From assembly GCA_024234325.1 (NCBI GenBank), contig JACKOJ010000009.1, forward strand, positions 28,649 through 92,648: 64,000 nt of DNA, read 5' to 3'. The notes below the pieces were generated by a model. That model worked only from the letters and a program-made list of their open reading frames with translations. It was not told where the DNA came from and did no database searches. The number at the start of each line of letters is the position of its first letter. Positions within the stretch are counted from its first letter, which is position 1. Below are positions 13,765 to 24,031 of this stretch, piece by piece. The translations under genes were made by a program, and so were the position numbers. This DNA comes from Pseudomonadales bacterium (GTDB lineage: Bacteria; Pseudomonadota; Gammaproteobacteria; Pseudomonadales; Pseudohongiellaceae).

Positions 13765-14334
13765 ATGGCTCAGTTGAGAGAGTTTTACAAGAAAGAAGTG
13801 ATACCAGCCCTGACGAAACAGTTCGGGTATGACAATCCCATGCGCGTGCCGAAGATCACCAAGGTGGTTCTGAACATGGGCGTTGGCGAAGCGGTCGGTG
13901 ACAAGAAGATTCTTGAGAACGCCGCCAATGAGCTGGAGATGATTGCTGGTCAGAAGCCCGTGATCACCAAGGCGCGCAAGTCCATCGCTGGCTTCAAGAT
14001 CCGAGCTGGCTGGCCGATCGGCTGCAAAGTGACCCTGCGTGGCGAGCGTATGTACGAATTCCTGGAGCGTCTGGTGGGTATCGCCATTCCCCGTATTCGT
14101 GACTTCCGCGGTCTGAACCCGAAAGCGTTCGACGGTCGTGGCAACTACGCGATGGGCGTGACTGAACAGATTATTTTCCCGGAGATCGACTACGACAAAA
14201 TCGACGCTCTCCGCGGTTTGGATATCACCATTACCACTACTGCCCAGACGGATGATGAAGGGCGTGCCCTGTTGTCCGCACTGCGTTTCCCCTTCAAGGG
14301 CACCGTAGTGAATGCAGAGACCAAGGAGTCTTAA
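13765..14334 (+). CDS. rplE: 50S ribosomal protein L5
   Basis: L5 binds 5S rRNA and contacts the P-site tRNA. The protein is 189 residues. It follows the 179-residue E. coli protein to the end (LRFPFK) and then continues for about ten more residues ([11 protein letters not shown]). In E. coli the start of this gene is the S8 repressor site of the spc operon. Confidence 0.99.
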   Translation: MAQLREFYKKEVIPALTKQFGYDNPMRVPKITKVVLNMGVGEAVGDKKILENAANELEMIAGQKPVITKARKSIAGFKIRAGWPIGCKVTLRGERMYEFLERLVGIAIPRIRDFRGLNPKAFDGRGNYAMGVTEQIIFPEIDYDKIDALRGLDITITTTAQTDDEGRALLSALRFPFKGTVVNAETKES

Positions 14335-14335
14335 T

Positions 14336-14641
14336 ATGGCGAAGCGATCAGTTCTGGCCCGTGAGAAAAAGCGTGCCGATTTAGTGGCCAAGTTTGCAGC
14401 GAAGCGCGCGGCCATCAAAGCGATTCTGAACGATGTGAATGCATCCGACGATGAGAAGTGGGAAGCGCAGATCAAGCTGCAGAAGATGCCGCGTGACGCC
14501 AGCCCGGTGCGTCAGCAGAATCGTTGCAGAGTAACAGGACGTCCTCATGGGGTATTCCGCAAGTTCGGCATGTGCCGACACAAGCTGCGTGAAGCGGCAA
14601 TGCGCGGTGATGTACCAGGACTGACAAAGGCAAGCTGGTAA
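14336..14641 (+). CDS. rpsN: 30S ribosomal protein S14, zinc-independent long form
   Basis: S14 is a 30S head protein. From ATG 14336 it has 101 residues, the long C-minus type without a CxxC zinc ribbon, ending [14 protein letters not shown]. An upstream in-frame start at 14312 lies inside rplE and is not needed. It starts two bases after the rplE stop. Confidence 0.98.
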   Translation: MAKRSVLAREKKRADLVAKFAAKRAAIKAILNDVNASDDEKWEAQIKLQKMPRDASPVRQQNRCRVTGRPHGVFRKFGMCRHKLREAAMRGDVPGLTKASW

Positions 14642-14656
14642 GCTGGAGTAGAAAAT

Positions 14657-15052
14657 ATGAGCATGTCCGACCCTATCGCAGATCTGTTGACGCGCATCCG
14701 CAATGCGCAGATGGCGAAGCTGCCGAAGATTGAATGCCCCTCTTCCAAGAGCAAAGTGGCCATCTGCCAGGTGCTCAAGGATGAAGGCTATATTACTGGT
14801 TTCAGCGTTGCAGAAGCCGACAAGAAGGCAACCCTGACGGTGGACCTGAAGTATTTCCAGGGCCGTCCGGTAATCGAGGAAATCAAGCGGGAGAGCAAGC
14901 CGGGTCTGCGTATTTATCGCGGCAAGGCAGAGCTGCCGTCCAACCGTGGTGGTCTGGGTATCGCCATTGTTTCCACGCACAAAGGCCTCATGACAGACAA
15001 GCAGGCGCGTGCCGCCGGTCTGGGTGGCGAAGTTTTGTGTACGGTATTCTAA
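14657..15052 (+). CDS. rpsH: 30S ribosomal protein S8
   Basis: S8 is a primary 16S rRNA binder and the autogenous repressor of the spc operon in E. coli. It has 131 residues and starts [18 protein letters not shown], which matches the E. coli start, so ATG 14657 is preferred over ATG 14663. The C-terminal motif [20 protein letters not shown] is intact. Confidence 0.99.
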   Translation: MSMSDPIADLLTRIRNAQMAKLPKIECPSSKSKVAICQVLKDEGYITGFSVAEADKKATLTVDLKYFQGRPVIEEIKRESKPGLRIYRGKAELPSNRGGLGIAIVSTHKGLMTDKQARAAGLGGEVLCTVF

Positions 15053-15083
15053 AAAATCCGAATTCAGTTAATAGAGCACGAAT

Positions 15084-15617
15084 ATGTCCAGAGTAGCGAA
15101 TAATCCGGTTCAATTGCCGAAGGGAGTGGAGGCCAATTTCACGGCTACCCAGATCTCTGTTAAAGGCAGCAAAGGCAATCTCGAATTGGCATTGCATGAA
15201 GCCGTCGAGATCAGCAAGGAAGGCGATACCCTGCGTGTAGCCGCCAAGAACAACTCCCGGCAGGCCATTGCGCTGTCCGGCACCTTCCGTGCTCTCATCA
15301 ATAATATGGTGATCGGCGTGAGCAAGGGTTTTGAAAGAAAACTGCAGCTTCAGGGCGTAGGTTACCGTGCCAAGGCTCAGGGCAATATCCTGAACCTGTC
15401 GGTTGGATACTCTCATCCGGTAGATTTCGAGATCCCCAAAGGAGTCACTGCGGATACGCCGACTCCGACGGAGATCGTCCTTTCCGGTGCAGATAAGCAG
15501 TTGGTTGGGCAGATAGCAGCGAAGATTCGTGAGGTTCGGCCTCCGGAGCCTTATAAAGGCAAGGGTATCCGCTATCTCGACGAGACTGTTTACAGGAAAG
15601 AAGCCAAGAAGAAATAA
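15084..15617 (+). CDS. rplF: 50S ribosomal protein L6
   Basis: L6 lies near the factor-binding site of the 50S. The 177-residue protein has both L6 repeats; the second carries the signature [11 protein letters not shown] near the C-terminus. Confidence 0.99.
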   Translation: MSRVANNPVQLPKGVEANFTATQISVKGSKGNLELALHEAVEISKEGDTLRVAAKNNSRQAIALSGTFRALINNMVIGVSKGFERKLQLQGVGYRAKAQGNILNLSVGYSHPVDFEIPKGVTADTPTPTEIVLSGADKQLVGQIAAKIREVRPPEPYKGKGIRYLDETVYRKEAKKK

Positions 15618-15628
15618 GGTTTGAGACT

Positions 15629-15979
15629 ATGAACGTAAAGAAGCAGGCACGTCTGCGTCGTGCACGAAAGACAAGAGCGAAGATCAGTCAGCAGAATGTG
15701 AACCGTCTGTGCGTGTACCGCACACCGCGTCACATCTATGCGCAAATCATTTCTCCAAGTGGCTCCGAGATTCTGGCGAGCGCTTCTACTCTGGACAAGT
15801 CTCTGCGTGGGACGGTGACAGGTAACGTAGCAGCGGCCACCAAAATCGGTGCCATGATTGCGGAGCGTGCGAAAGCCGCGGGTGTCAGCAAGGTTGCTTT
15901 TGACCGTGCTGGATATAACTACCATGGCCGAGTCAAGGCACTGGCCGATGCCGCACGTGAAGGCGGTCTGGAATTTTAA
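15629..15979 (+). CDS. rplR: 50S ribosomal protein L18
   Basis: L18 binds 5S rRNA with L5 and L25. The 116 residues include the typical basic N-terminus and the end motif [19 protein letters not shown]. Confidence 0.99.
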   Translation: MNVKKQARLRRARKTRAKISQQNVNRLCVYRTPRHIYAQIISPSGSEILASASTLDKSLRGTVTGNVAAATKIGAMIAERAKAAGVSKVAFDRAGYNYHGRVKALADAAREGGLEF

Positions 15980-15993
15980 GGGTTGAATGAGCT

Positions 15994-16503
15994 ATGGCAT
16001 TTAAAGAAGACGCAAAAAAGAACGAAGAAGGTTTGCAGGAGAAGTTGATCCAGGTAAACCGTGTGGCCAAAGTGGTTAAGGGTGGTCGCATCTTCAGTTT
16101 CACTGCATTGACTGCTGTCGGTGATGGCAATGGCCGTGTCGGCTTCGGTCGTGGCAAGGCGCGTGAAGTGCCGCTGGCTATCCAGAAGGCAATGGAAGCG
16201 GCTCGTCGCAACATGATCAACGTGTCTCTGAACGGCCATACGCTCGAATATCCGGTGAAGGCCCGTCACGGCGCGTCCAAGATCTACATGCAGCCTGCAT
16301 CTGAAGGTACCGGTGTGATTGCCGGTGGTGCGATGCGTGCCATCATGGAACTGGCTGGCGTACAGAACGTACTGGCCAAGTGCTACGGCTCCACCAACCC
16401 GGTCAACGTTGTTCACGCAACGTTCAAAGGGCTGAAAGACATGCGTGCGCCCGAGTCTGTTGCGGCGAAACGCGGTAAATCTCTCGAAGATATTTTGGGT
16501 TAA
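15994..16503 (+). CDS. rpsE: 30S ribosomal protein S5
   Basis: S5 forms part of the mRNA entry and affects decoding accuracy. It is 169 residues with the double-stranded-RNA-binding-like N domain ([20 protein letters not shown]) and the conserved C domain ending at GKSLEDILG. Six-base spacing to rpmD. Confidence 0.99.
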   Translation: MAFKEDAKKNEEGLQEKLIQVNRVAKVVKGGRIFSFTALTAVGDGNGRVGFGRGKAREVPLAIQKAMEAARRNMINVSLNGHTLEYPVKARHGASKIYMQPASEGTGVIAGGAMRAIMELAGVQNVLAKCYGSTNPVNVVHATFKGLKDMRAPESVAAKRGKSLEDILG

Positions 16504-16508
16504 GAGAC

Positions 16509-16697
16509 ATGGCGACTAAACAAGTAAAGATTACTCTGGTCCGCAGCCCGATCGGGCAGATGGAAAGACACCGTCAGTGCCTGAAAGGCCTGGGTCTGCG
16601 TCGTATGCACCAGAGCGTTGAAGTGCTGGACACTCCGGCCAATCGCGGACTCATCACCAAGGTTCGCTACATGTTGTCTGTAGAAGGCGAGGAATAA
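16509..16697 (+). CDS. rpmD: 50S ribosomal protein L30
   Basis: L30 is a small 50S protein. The 62 residues carry the family signature ([20 protein letters not shown]). It lies between rpsE and rplO with only a few bases on each side. Confidence 0.98.
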   Translation: MATKQVKITLVRSPIGQMERHRQCLKGLGLRRMHQSVEVLDTPANRGLITKVRYMLSVEGEE

Positions 16698-16700
16698 GTC

Positions 16701-17207
16701 ATGCAATTGAATACATTGAGCCCTGCAGCGGGCAGCACCAAACCCCGCCGCCGCGTAGGCCGCGGTATCGGCAGTGGCCTGGGCAAGACCTGTGGCACCG
16801 GTCACAAAGGTCAGAAGTCCCGCAGTGGCGGTACTGTGCGCCCCGGTTTTGAAGGCGGTCAGATGCCCTTGCAGCGTCGTCTGCCCAAGTACGGCTTCTC
16901 TTCCCGCATCGGTCGCGTGACGGCTGAAGTGCGCACCAGCGAACTGGCGGGCCTGACGGCTGACGTGATTGACCTGGCAGCACTGCGTGAAGCCGGCCTG
17001 ATCAGCAGCGTTATCCGTCGTGTGAAAGTCATGCTGTCCGGCGAAGTCAGCAAGGCGCTGACTGTCAAAGGTCTGCGCGTCACTGCTGGCGCCCGTGCTG
17101 CAATTGAAGCAGCCGGTGGCAAAGTGATCGAAGAAACGGTTGTCCACAACGTCGGCAAGAACGGCAAGAAACTTCCGAAGCAGAAAAAAGCGGACAAACA
17201 GGACTAA
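16701..17207 (+). CDS. rplO: 50S ribosomal protein L15 with a C-terminal extension
   Basis: L15 is a late 50S assembly protein. The conserved body ([37 protein letters not shown]) ends near residue 144, where E. coli L15 stops. This protein has 168 residues: about 24 more, rich in lysine (ending [15 protein letters not shown]). The extension is in frame and directly precedes secY, so it is not a fusion artefact. Confidence 0.98.
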   Translation: MQLNTLSPAAGSTKPRRRVGRGIGSGLGKTCGTGHKGQKSRSGGTVRPGFEGGQMPLQRRLPKYGFSSRIGRVTAEVRTSELAGLTADVIDLAALREAGLISSVIRRVKVMLSGEVSKALTVKGLRVTAGARAAIEAAGGKVIEETVVHNVGKNGKKLPKQKKADKQD

Positions 17208-17217
17208 GTAGAGCGCG

Positions 17218-18543
17218 ATGGCGACCAAACCCAATATCAATCCCGAGAGAATCGGTGCCGGTCTGGGCGAGCTGAAGGCTCGCCTGTTGTTTTTGCTGGT
17301 CGCACTGATTGTGTACCGAGTCGGGACGCATATTCCGGTTCCCGGCATCGATCCGAATCAGTTGACGAACCTGTTCAACCAGAACGAAGGCACTTTCCTC
17401 GGTCTGTTCAACATGTTCTCCGGTGGTGCACTGGAGCGCATGAGTATCGTGGCGCTGGGCATCATGCCCTACATCTCGTCCTCGATCATCATGCAACTGC
17501 TCTCTGCAGTCAGCCCGCAACTGGAGCAACTGAAGAAGGAAGGCGAGTCCGGTCGTCGCAAGATTACGCAGTACACGCGCTATGGCGCCCTGGTACTGGC
17601 CACTGTGCAGGGCACCGGCATGACCGTGGGTCTGCTGGCGCCAATGGCCTACAACCCCGGTATTGCCTTCACGGTGACGGCGGTGGTGTCCCTGGTGACT
17701 GGCGCCATGTTCATGATGTGGCTGGGTGAGCAGATTACCGAGCGCGGCGTAGGCAACGGCATTTCCATGCTGATCTTCGCCGGTATCGTGGCAGGTCTGC
17801 CTGCGGCGGTGGGCAACTCCCTGACCCAGGCCTACGAAGGCCAGATCAGCGGTCTGCTGCTGTTCGTGGTGGTCATGATTGCAGTGGTGGTGATTGCCGC
17901 CATCGTCTTCATCGAGCGTGGCCAGCGTCGTATTACGGTCAACTATGCCAAGCGTCAGCAGGGCCGCAAGATGTACCAGGCGCAGTCCAGCCACCTGCCG
18001 CTGAAAGTGAACATGTCCGGGGTGATTCCGGCCATCTTCGCCAGCAGCATCCTGCTGTTCCCGGCGTCTCTGGGGCAGTGGTTCGGCCAGTCCGAAGGGG
18101 CTGAATGGCTGCAGGATATTGCCCTGATGATCGGGCCGGGTCAGCCGCTTTACATCATTATTTTCAGTGCCATGATCGTGTTCTTCTGCTTCTTCTACAC
18201 GGCCCTGGTGTTTAACCCGAAAGACGTGGCGGAAAACCTCAAGCGTTCGGGTGCGTTTATCCCCGGTATTCGTCCCGGCGAGCAAACAGCAAAGTATATT
18301 GATCTCGTGTTAACACGACTGACGATGTTTGGTGCGGTCTACATCACCATGGTGTGTCTGCTGCCGAACTTCTTCCAGATGATGGCCAACGTGCCGTTCA
18401 ACCTGGGGGGCACAGCGCTGCTGATCGTCGTGGTGGTCAGCATGGATTTCATGTCTCAGGTGCAATCACATTTGATGTCTCATCAGTACGAATCGCTGAT
18501 GAAGAAATCAAACCTGGGTAGTTTCGGCCGCGGAGGCCTGTAG
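17218..18543 (+). CDS. secY: Preprotein translocase subunit SecY
   Basis: SecY is the protein-conducting channel of the Sec translocon in the inner membrane. The 441-residue protein has about ten membrane segments. Conserved stretches include [10 protein letters not shown] after segment 1, the plug region around [20 protein letters not shown], and the cytoplasmic loops that contact the ribosome and SecA ([13 protein letters not shown]). Typical position at the end of the spc operon. Confidence 0.99.
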   Translation: MATKPNINPERIGAGLGELKARLLFLLVALIVYRVGTHIPVPGIDPNQLTNLFNQNEGTFLGLFNMFSGGALERMSIVALGIMPYISSSIIMQLLSAVSPQLEQLKKEGESGRRKITQYTRYGALVLATVQGTGMTVGLLAPMAYNPGIAFTVTAVVSLVTGAMFMMWLGEQITERGVGNGISMLIFAGIVAGLPAAVGNSLTQAYEGQISGLLLFVVVMIAVVVIAAIVFIERGQRRITVNYAKRQQGRKMYQAQSSHLPLKVNMSGVIPAIFASSILLFPASLGQWFGQSEGAEWLQDIALMIGPGQPLYIIIFSAMIVFFCFFYTALVFNPKDVAENLKRSGAFIPGIRPGEQTAKYIDLVLTRLTMFGAVYITMVCLLPNFFQMMANVPFNLGGTALLIVVVVSMDFMSQVQSHLMSHQYESLMKKSNLGSFGRGGL

Positions 18544-18606
18544 TTTCGGACTGCCCACGGGGTTTCCCGGGAGCACCCAGACCTTACGAATGTTGGGAGA
18601 GAGAAA

Positions 18607-18723
18607 GTGAAAGTCAGAGCATCAGTTAAGAAAGTATGTCGCAAGTGCAAGGTGATCAAGCGCAATGGCGTGGTCCGAGTGATCTGTGCCGCTGAGCCGC
18701 GTCATAAGCAGCGCCAGGGCTAA
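18607..18723 (+). CDS. rpmJ: 50S ribosomal protein L36, zinc-ribbon form
   Basis: A 38-codon gene starting with GTG. The product begins [18 protein letters not shown] and has the C-x2-C...C...H zinc ligands (Cys11, Cys14, Cys27, His33). It matches E. coli L36 at almost every position. Ribosome site GGGAGAGA lies just upstream. It sits in its classical place between secY and rpsM. Confidence 0.98.
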   Translation: MKVRASVKKVCRKCKVIKRNGVVRVICAAEPRHKQRQG

Positions 18724-18827
18724 GTCCTCTGGTTGATTTTTTACAGGTCAGAGTATATCCTTTGCCCCCCGTAATTTTGGGCCCGTTCTGTCGGGCACTT
18801 ACGTAAAGTTTAAAGTGGAGTAGAAAT
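18724..18827 (+). promoter_or_regulatory. Candidate S4-responsive alpha-operon leader
   Basis: The 104-base rpmJ-rpsM spacer has a small stem (GCCCG at 18782-18786 and CGGGC at 18793-18797) enclosed by a possible CGTAA/TTACG pairing, then an A-rich segment and a GGAG ribosome site. Its order of elements resembles the E. coli alpha-operon leader, where S4 traps the ribosome on a pseudoknot at the rpsM start. I compared this from memory only; the pseudoknot is not proven here. Confidence 0.4.
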
Positions 18828-19184
18828 ATGGCACGTATTGCAGGTGTCAACATACCGGATAACAAGCATATTGTGATTTCCCTTGGCTACGTCTTCGGAA
18901 TCGGTGCTACCAGGGCAAAAACGATATGTGCCAACACTGGTATTGCTCCGCAGACAAAGACAGGCGATCTGTCCAATGAGCAACTGGACGCCGTCCGTGC
19001 TGAAGTCGGCAAGTTCACAGTCGAAGGCGATCTGCGTCGTGAACTTTCCATGTCTATCAAGCGTTTGATGGACCTGGGCTGCTTCCGTGGCATTCGTCAC
19101 CGTCGCTCGCTCCCGGTACGCGGGCAGCGTACAAAGACCAATGCGCGCACTCGTAAAGGTCCGCGTAAGCCAATTCGCAAATAA
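18828..19184 (+). CDS. rpsM: 30S ribosomal protein S13
   Basis: S13 is a 30S head protein that contacts the P-site tRNA and the 50S. It has 118 residues with the typical [19 protein letters not shown] start and the C-terminal basic tail [18 protein letters not shown]. First gene of the alpha operon. Confidence 0.99.
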   Translation: MARIAGVNIPDNKHIVISLGYVFGIGATRAKTICANTGIAPQTKTGDLSNEQLDAVRAEVGKFTVEGDLRRELSMSIKRLMDLGCFRGIRHRRSLPVRGQRTKTNARTRKGPRKPIRK

Positions 19185-19285
19185 TCGTTTGTAAGCCCTG
19201 AGTCGGGCCTCCGTAGAAAGGCGGGGGCGGTTCAGACTCACGGAAAAAAGCGTAAGACGCAGTCAATTTGAATCAGGAATAATTT

Positions 19286-19684
19286 ATGGCAAAGCCAGCA
19301 GCAGCTAAGACAGCGAAGAAAAAAGCCCGCAAGGCTGTGGTGGATGGAATTGCGTTCATCCATGCTTCGTTCAACAACACCATCGTGACGATCACCGATC
19401 GCCAGGGCAATGCGCTGAGTTGGGCAACCTCCGGTGGTTCAGGCTTCCGTGGCTCACGTAAGAGCACGCCGTTTGCCGCTCAGGTGGCTGCTGAGCGCGC
19501 TGGCAAGGCTGCTATCGAACTGTATGGCCTGAAGAACATCGACGTGAAGGTCAATGGCCCCGGCCCAGGTCGTGAGTCTGCTGTCCGCGCATTGAATGGC
19601 TGTGGTCTGAAAGTAAGCAACATCACCGACGTTACGCCTATGCCCCACAACGGCTGTCGTCCGCCCAAGAAGCGACGTGTATAA
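19286..19684 (+). CDS. rpsK: 30S ribosomal protein S11
   Basis: S11 forms the 30S platform near the E-site codon. The 132 residues include the conserved [14 protein letters not shown] and the C-terminus [20 protein letters not shown]. It follows rpsM after 101 bases, a wider gap than usual in this block. Confidence 0.99.
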   Translation: MAKPAAAKTAKKKARKAVVDGIAFIHASFNNTIVTITDRQGNALSWATSGGSGFRGSRKSTPFAAQVAAERAGKAAIELYGLKNIDVKVNGPGPGRESAVRALNGCGLKVSNITDVTPMPHNGCRPPKKRRV

Positions 19685-19768
19685 ACCGGCAGGTCCGTTT
19701 CGTATCACATTTAGGACTCATGAAATTTAGTGCTTATCTCCATCGGATAAGAACATAGGAGACAGTAT

Positions 19769-20389
19769 ATGGCCCGTTATTTAGGCCCGAAATGCAAGCT
19801 GGCACGACGTGAAGGAACCGATCTGTTCCTGAAGAGCGGCGTTCGTCCCCTGGACAGCAAGTGCAAGACCGAGAATGCTCCCGGTCAGCACGGTCTTCGT
19901 CGTGGTCGTCTGTCTGACTACGGTGTACAACTGCGTGAGAAGCAAAAGATCCGCAGAATGTACGGCGTTCTGGAGAAGCAGTTCCGTGGCTACTACAAGG
20001 AAGCCGCGCGTCTGAAAGGCGCTACCGGCGAGAACCTGCTGCAACTGCTGGAGTCCCGTCTGGATAACGTGGTCTATCGCATGGGCTTTGGCTCTACACG
20101 CGCCGAATCCCGTCAACTGGTCACCCACAAATCCATTCTTGTGAATGGCTCTGTGATCAATGTTCCTTCGTATCAGGTATCACCCGGTGATGTCGTTTCC
20201 GTTCGCTCCAAGGCGAAAGAGCAGCTTCGTATCAAGTCTGCCCTTGAGCTGGCCGCCCAGCGCAGCCCTGTGGAGTGGATCAACGTTAACACTGAGAAGC
20301 TCGAAGGCCAGTTCAGCCGCAAGCCTGACCGTGCCGATCTGTCTCCGGACATTAACGAAAACCTGATTGTTGAGCTGTACTCCAAGTAA
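19769..20389 (+). CDS. rpsD: 30S ribosomal protein S4
   Basis: S4 starts 30S assembly and in E. coli represses the alpha operon. The 206-residue protein has the S4 RNA-binding domain ([20 protein letters not shown]) and the C-terminal [10 protein letters not shown]. It ends 30 bases before the chosen rpoA start. Confidence 0.99.
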   Translation: MARYLGPKCKLARREGTDLFLKSGVRPLDSKCKTENAPGQHGLRRGRLSDYGVQLREKQKIRRMYGVLEKQFRGYYKEAARLKGATGENLLQLLESRLDNVVYRMGFGSTRAESRQLVTHKSILVNGSVINVPSYQVSPGDVVSVRSKAKEQLRIKSALELAAQRSPVEWINVNTEKLEGQFSRKPDRADLSPDINENLIVELYSK

Positions 20390-20419
20390 CAGGCTGACCA
20401 AGTGGCGAAGGGTGATTCC

Positions 20420-21415
20420 ATGCAGATTTCATTGTCGGATTTTTTGACACCGCAACTGATTAAAGTCGAAGAGTATGACAAGTTCCATTCCAAGGTCGTC
20501 CTCGAACCTCTGGAAAGGGGCTTCGGTCATACCCTGGGTAACGCGCTGAGACGGATTCTGCTGTCCTCCATGCCTGGCGCCGCCATCGAAGAAGTTGAAA
20601 TCGACGGCGTAGTGCACGAATACAGCACCATTGAAGGGGTACAGGAAGACGTTATCGAGATCCTGCTGAACCTGAAGGGCGTAGCCATCATCCTGAATGG
20701 TCAGGACGAAGCGGTTATCACCCTGAGCGCCAAGGGTTCAGGCGTTGTCACAGCCGGTGATATCACTGTCGGTCACGATGTTGAAATCGTAAATCCTGAG
20801 CACGTGATTGCCAATCTGAACGATTCCGGCGAGCTGAGCATGCGCATGACTGTGCGCAAGGGCCGTGGCTATGCGCCGGCGGACACTCGCGTGTCCAACG
20901 ATGACGAGACTCGTGCCGTTGGCCGTCTGTTCCTGGATGCGTCCTACACACCAGTCACCACCGTGGCCTACTCTGTAGAGAGCACCCGTGTTGAGCAGCG
21001 CACCGACCTGGACAAGCTGATCATTGATCTGCGTACCAACGGCACCATCGATCCGGAAGAAGCGATCCGTCGTGCTGCCACGATTCTGCAGCATCAACTG
21101 GCGGTGTTCGTGGACCTGCAGAGCCAGGTGGCGAGCGAGCCGGATGAGCCGGAAGACGAGATCGACCCGATCCTGCTGCGTCCGGTAGACGATCTGGAAC
21201 TGACCGTGCGCTCTGCGAACTGCCTGAAGGCAGAAGACATTTACTACATCGGTGATCTGATTCAGCGCACCGAAGTGGAATTGCTCAAGACCCCGAACCT
21301 GGGCAAGAAGTCGCTGACCGAGATCAAAGACGTGCTCGCGACCCGTGGTCTGTCCCTGGGCCTGCGTCTGGAGAACTGGCCGCCGTCCAGCCTCCGTTCA
21401 GACGAGCGCAACTAA
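20420..21415 (+). CDS. rpoA: DNA-directed RNA polymerase subunit alpha
   Basis: Alpha dimerises to start RNA polymerase assembly and contacts UP elements and activators. From ATG 20420 it has 331 residues (E. coli 329): N-terminal domain with [19 protein letters not shown], acidic linker, and C-terminal domain with [12 protein letters not shown], which holds the DNA-contacting arginine. An upstream GTG at 20402 would add six residues absent from E. coli alpha, and AAGGGTG sits at the right distance before the ATG. Confidence 0.99.
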   Translation: MQISLSDFLTPQLIKVEEYDKFHSKVVLEPLERGFGHTLGNALRRILLSSMPGAAIEEVEIDGVVHEYSTIEGVQEDVIEILLNLKGVAIILNGQDEAVITLSAKGSGVVTAGDITVGHDVEIVNPEHVIANLNDSGELSMRMTVRKGRGYAPADTRVSNDDETRAVGRLFLDASYTPVTTVAYSVESTRVEQRTDLDKLIIDLRTNGTIDPEEAIRRAATILQHQLAVFVDLQSQVASEPDEPEDEIDPILLRPVDDLELTVRSANCLKAEDIYYIGDLIQRTEVELLKTPNLGKKSLTEIKDVLATRGLSLGLRLENWPPSSLRSDERN

Positions 21416-21521
21416 GCTTTAGTGATGGGTATGTGGCCCGAGCAATCAGGCCCGGAAGATTTTTAAACACAGCGTGACCGAGTACCGTGCGGTGCGAAGG
21501 TAAGTATAGGAATTAGAAGAT

Positions 21522-21905
21522 ATGCGTCATCGTAAAAGTGGACGTCAACTCAGCCGTAACAGTGCGCACCGCAAAGCGGTTCTGCGCAACCTGACTGTGT
21601 CACTGGTTGAGCACGAAATCATCAAGACTACCCTGATCAAGGCGAAAGAACTGCGTATGGTTGCCGAGCCGCTGATTACGCTGGCCAAGAGTGACAGCGT
21701 GGCGAACCGTCGTCTGGCGTTCAACCGCGTACGCGACAAGGCGGCCGTTGGCAAGCTGTTCACGGATCTGGGTCCGCGTTACACAGAGCGTCCCGGTGGC
21801 TACATCCGCATTCTGAAGTGCGGCATGCGTCCCGGCGACAATGCGCCGATGGCCTATGTCGAGCTGGTCGATCGTCCGAACTCTGGTCTGGACTCTGACG
21901 AGTAA
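21522..21905 (+). CDS. rplQ: 50S ribosomal protein L17
   Basis: L17 is a 50S protein near the tunnel exit. It has 127 residues and begins [19 protein letters not shown]. Last gene of the alpha operon, with a terminator 30 bases after the stop. Confidence 0.99.
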   Translation: MRHRKSGRQLSRNSAHRKAVLRNLTVSLVEHEIIKTTLIKAKELRMVAEPLITLAKSDSVANRRLAFNRVRDKAAVGKLFTDLGPRYTERPGGYIRILKCGMRPGDNAPMAYVELVDRPNSGLDSDE

Positions 21906-21935
21906 GCACCGAACAAAGACATTGAAGTATTGAAG

Positions 21936-21959
21936 AAGCCGGGTTCTACTCGGCTTTTT
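21936..21959 (+). terminator. Intrinsic terminator of the alpha operon
   Basis: Stem AAGCCG (21936-21941) with CGGCTT (21951-21956) and a continuing T-run. It ends the ribosomal block. It also argues against starting the next gene upstream at 21930. Confidence 0.75.
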
Positions 21960-21977
21960 CGTTTCTGGGAGACTGCC

Positions 21978-23159
21978 ATGAACGCCTCATTCCATCCGCC
22001 CGTGCGAACCCTGATGGGCCCCGGCCCTTCCGACGTGAACCCTCGTGTGCTGGAGGCGCTATCCCGCCCCACCATCGGCCATCTGGACCCTGCCTTCATC
22101 CATCTGATGGACGAGATCAAGGCGCTGCTGCAGTACGCCTTCCAGACCCAGAATGCCCTGACGCTGCCGGTATCCGCACCGGGTTCTGCAGGCATGGAAG
22201 CCGTCTTCGTCAATCTGCTGGAACGCGGTGACAAGGCCATAGTCTGCATGAACGGCGCCTTTGGTGGCCGCATGAAGGAGAACGTCGAGCGCTGCGGCGC
22301 GACTGCGGTGACAGTCGCGCAGGAATGGGGCAAGGCCATCGATCTCAATGCCGTTGAAGATGCCCTGAAGGCGCACCCTGACGCCTGTATGCTGGCCTTC
22401 GTGCATGCCGAAACCTCCACTGGTGTGCGCAGCGACGCACAGGCGCTTGCTGCATTGGCACGACGTTATGATTGCCTGGCCGTGGTGGACGCAGTGACCT
22501 CTCTCGGGGGTATTGCACTGGAAGTCGATGCCTGGGGTATAGACGCGATCTACTCCGGTTCACAGAAGTGTCTGTCCTGTATCCCCGGCCTGTCCCCGGT
22601 CAGTTTCAGTGAGCGTGCCGTTGCCCGCATTCGCGGTCGGCAGCAGCGCGTGCAGAGCTGGTTTCTGGACATGAATCTCATCATGGACTACTGGGGCGGT
22701 TCATCCCGGCGCAGTTATCACCATACCGCGCCAATCAACCCGCTCTATGCCCTGCACGAGGCGCTGGTGTGTCTGCGTGAGGAGGGGCTGGAGAACGCCT
22801 GGCAGCGTCATGCCTTTCATCACAGCGCGCTTGCGGCAGGCCTGAATGCCATGGGCTTGCCCCTGATCGTGGATGCGGCCCACCGCCTGCCGCAACTGAA
22901 TGCCGTTGGGGTGCCGGAGGGGATTGATGAAGCCGCTGTGCGGGCGGCGCTGCTGACCCAGTACGATCTGGAGATTGGTGCGGGGCTGGGTGCTCTGGCG
23001 GGCAAAATCTGGCGTGTCGGTCTGATGGGCTATGCCTGCAATCGCCGCAACGTGCTGCAGTGCCTGTCGGCGTTGGAGGCTGTTCTGTCACAGCAGGGCC
23101 TGAGCCTGCCCCGCGGCGCCGCCGTGGCGGCGGCCAATGCTGTTTATGAGCAGGCCTAG
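21978..23159 (+). CDS. Class V aminotransferase, alanine-glyoxylate type
   Basis: Cytosolic PLP enzyme of the alanine-glyoxylate / serine-pyruvate aminotransferase family, which typically converts glyoxylate plus an amino acid into glycine. The 393-residue protein starts with the family-typical LMGPGPSDVNPRVLEAL. The PLP lysine is Lys197 in SGSQKCL, and the PLP-ring aspartate is Asp171 in VVDAVTSLGG. I chose ATG 21978, which has a GGGAG site; a longer frame starting at 21930 would run through the rplQ terminator. Stand-alone gene, convergent with the next by a four-base overlap. Amino donor cannot be read from sequence. Confidence 0.9.
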   Translation: MNASFHPPVRTLMGPGPSDVNPRVLEALSRPTIGHLDPAFIHLMDEIKALLQYAFQTQNALTLPVSAPGSAGMEAVFVNLLERGDKAIVCMNGAFGGRMKENVERCGATAVTVAQEWGKAIDLNAVEDALKAHPDACMLAFVHAETSTGVRSDAQALAALARRYDCLAVVDAVTSLGGIALEVDAWGIDAIYSGSQKCLSCIPGLSPVSFSERAVARIRGRQQRVQSWFLDMNLIMDYWGGSSRRSYHHTAPINPLYALHEALVCLREEGLENAWQRHAFHHSALAAGLNAMGLPLIVDAAHRLPQLNAVGVPEGIDEAAVRAALLTQYDLEIGAGLGALAGKIWRVGLMGYACNRRNVLQCLSALEAVLSQQGLSLPRGAAVAAANAVYEQA

Positions 23160-23632
23160 GCCTGCGCTGAGGGCGTGCTGAAGAGGCTGAGGTAGAGCAT
23201 GGGCCACAGACCGACGTGCACCATCACGTCGGCCGTGTTGAAGATGTAGTGCCAGAAGGGAATGCCCTGCACGTTGATGAAGTCCACCACGCTGCCGTAG
23301 ATCAGGCGGTCCAGGATGTTGCTCAGACCGCCCCCGGCAATGAAGCCGAAGCAGATGAACTCGTAGGGTTGCACCTGCTTGCCACGGGCCAGGTAGAACA
23401 CCAGACCGGCGATCAGCGCCACACTGAACGCGCCAAATATCCAGCCATGCCCTTGAAACATGCCGAACACACCGCCCATATTGCGGATATGGGTGAAGTG
23501 AATCAGCGCGGACCATTCCACGGACTCTCCCAGAGGAATACGTGAATTGACCAGATAGCTGCCAAGTTGCGAACCCAGCAGCACGGTCAGGGCAATACCG
23601 CTGAAGAGAATCAGGTGTTTCGATCGTTGCAC
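23156..23632 (-). CDS. Divergent signal peptidase II (LspA) homologue
   Basis: LspA proteins cut the signal peptide from lipoproteins in the inner membrane. From GTG 23632 (GGAG ten bases upstream) the product has 158 residues and four hydrophobic segments, the family size. Both catalytic aspartates are present: SNILDR (Asp108) and FNTADV (Asp135), with the partner asparagines. The loop HIRNMGGVFG is also recognisable. However, the first conserved motif DQxxK in segment 1 reads SQLGS, so its Asp and Lys are lost. It is not next to ileS/ispH where the housekeeping lspA usually lies, so it may be a paralogue. A longer start at 23692 (GTG) gives a hydrophilic leader unlike the family. Confidence 0.85.
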   Translation of the reverse strand: MQRSKHLILFSGIALTVLLGSQLGSYLVNSRIPLGESVEWSALIHFTHIRNMGGVFGMFQGHGWIFGAFSVALIAGLVFYLARGKQVQPYEFICFGFIAGGGLSNILDRLIYGSVVDFINVQGIPFWHYIFNTADVMVHVGLWPMLYLSLFSTPSAQA

Positions 23633-23727
23633 GTCAGGAAGGCTCCGCAATAAACCGGCGCAAGCATAGCACAGCGGCTTTGTGCGGGGCACGGGCGGAG
23701 CACCGACAGCATCACAGGAGAACGGGA

Positions 23728-24009
23728 TTGAAACCGTTGCAAAGTACCGGGGGGCGTCAGAACAGCCATGCCAGGCGGCGCCTGATTGTGCTGTCCTACC
23801 GTTTTCTGCGCAGGGGGCAACGCTTCCTGCCGCCGGTCTTGCGCGGCGTTCTCGGCATTGTCCTGTTTATCGGAGGGGTGTTCGGTTTTCTGCCGGTGCT
23901 GGGCTTCTGGATGATGCCACTGGGGCTGGCACTGCTGGCGACGGACGTGCCGCCAATGCGGCGCTGGTTCATCCGGCGCCTGAATGCGCACCGGCGGGGA
24001 AGTCCCTGA
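23728..24009 (+). CDS. Small membrane protein, PGPGW-like
   Basis: Predicted 93-residue protein with a basic N-terminus and one long hydrophobic hairpin (residues about 40-72, motif FLPVLGFWMMPLGLALL), then a basic tail. This resembles the PGPGW family of small transmembrane proteins of unknown function. I chose TTG 23728 because a good GGAG lies seven bases upstream; there is no in-frame ATG before the hydrophobic region. It is divergent from the LspA homologue. Confidence 0.6.
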   Translation: MKPLQSTGGRQNSHARRRLIVLSYRFLRRGQRFLPPVLRGVLGIVLFIGGVFGFLPVLGFWMMPLGLALLATDVPPMRRWFIRRLNAHRRGSP

Positions 24010-24031
24010 GCACCTCCCCGCCGGATGAAGT

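Noticed and set aside
21930..21977. Extended N-terminus for the class V aminotransferase
   Set aside because: Would place the start inside the rplQ terminator; ATG 21978 has a good ribosome site and matches the family start.
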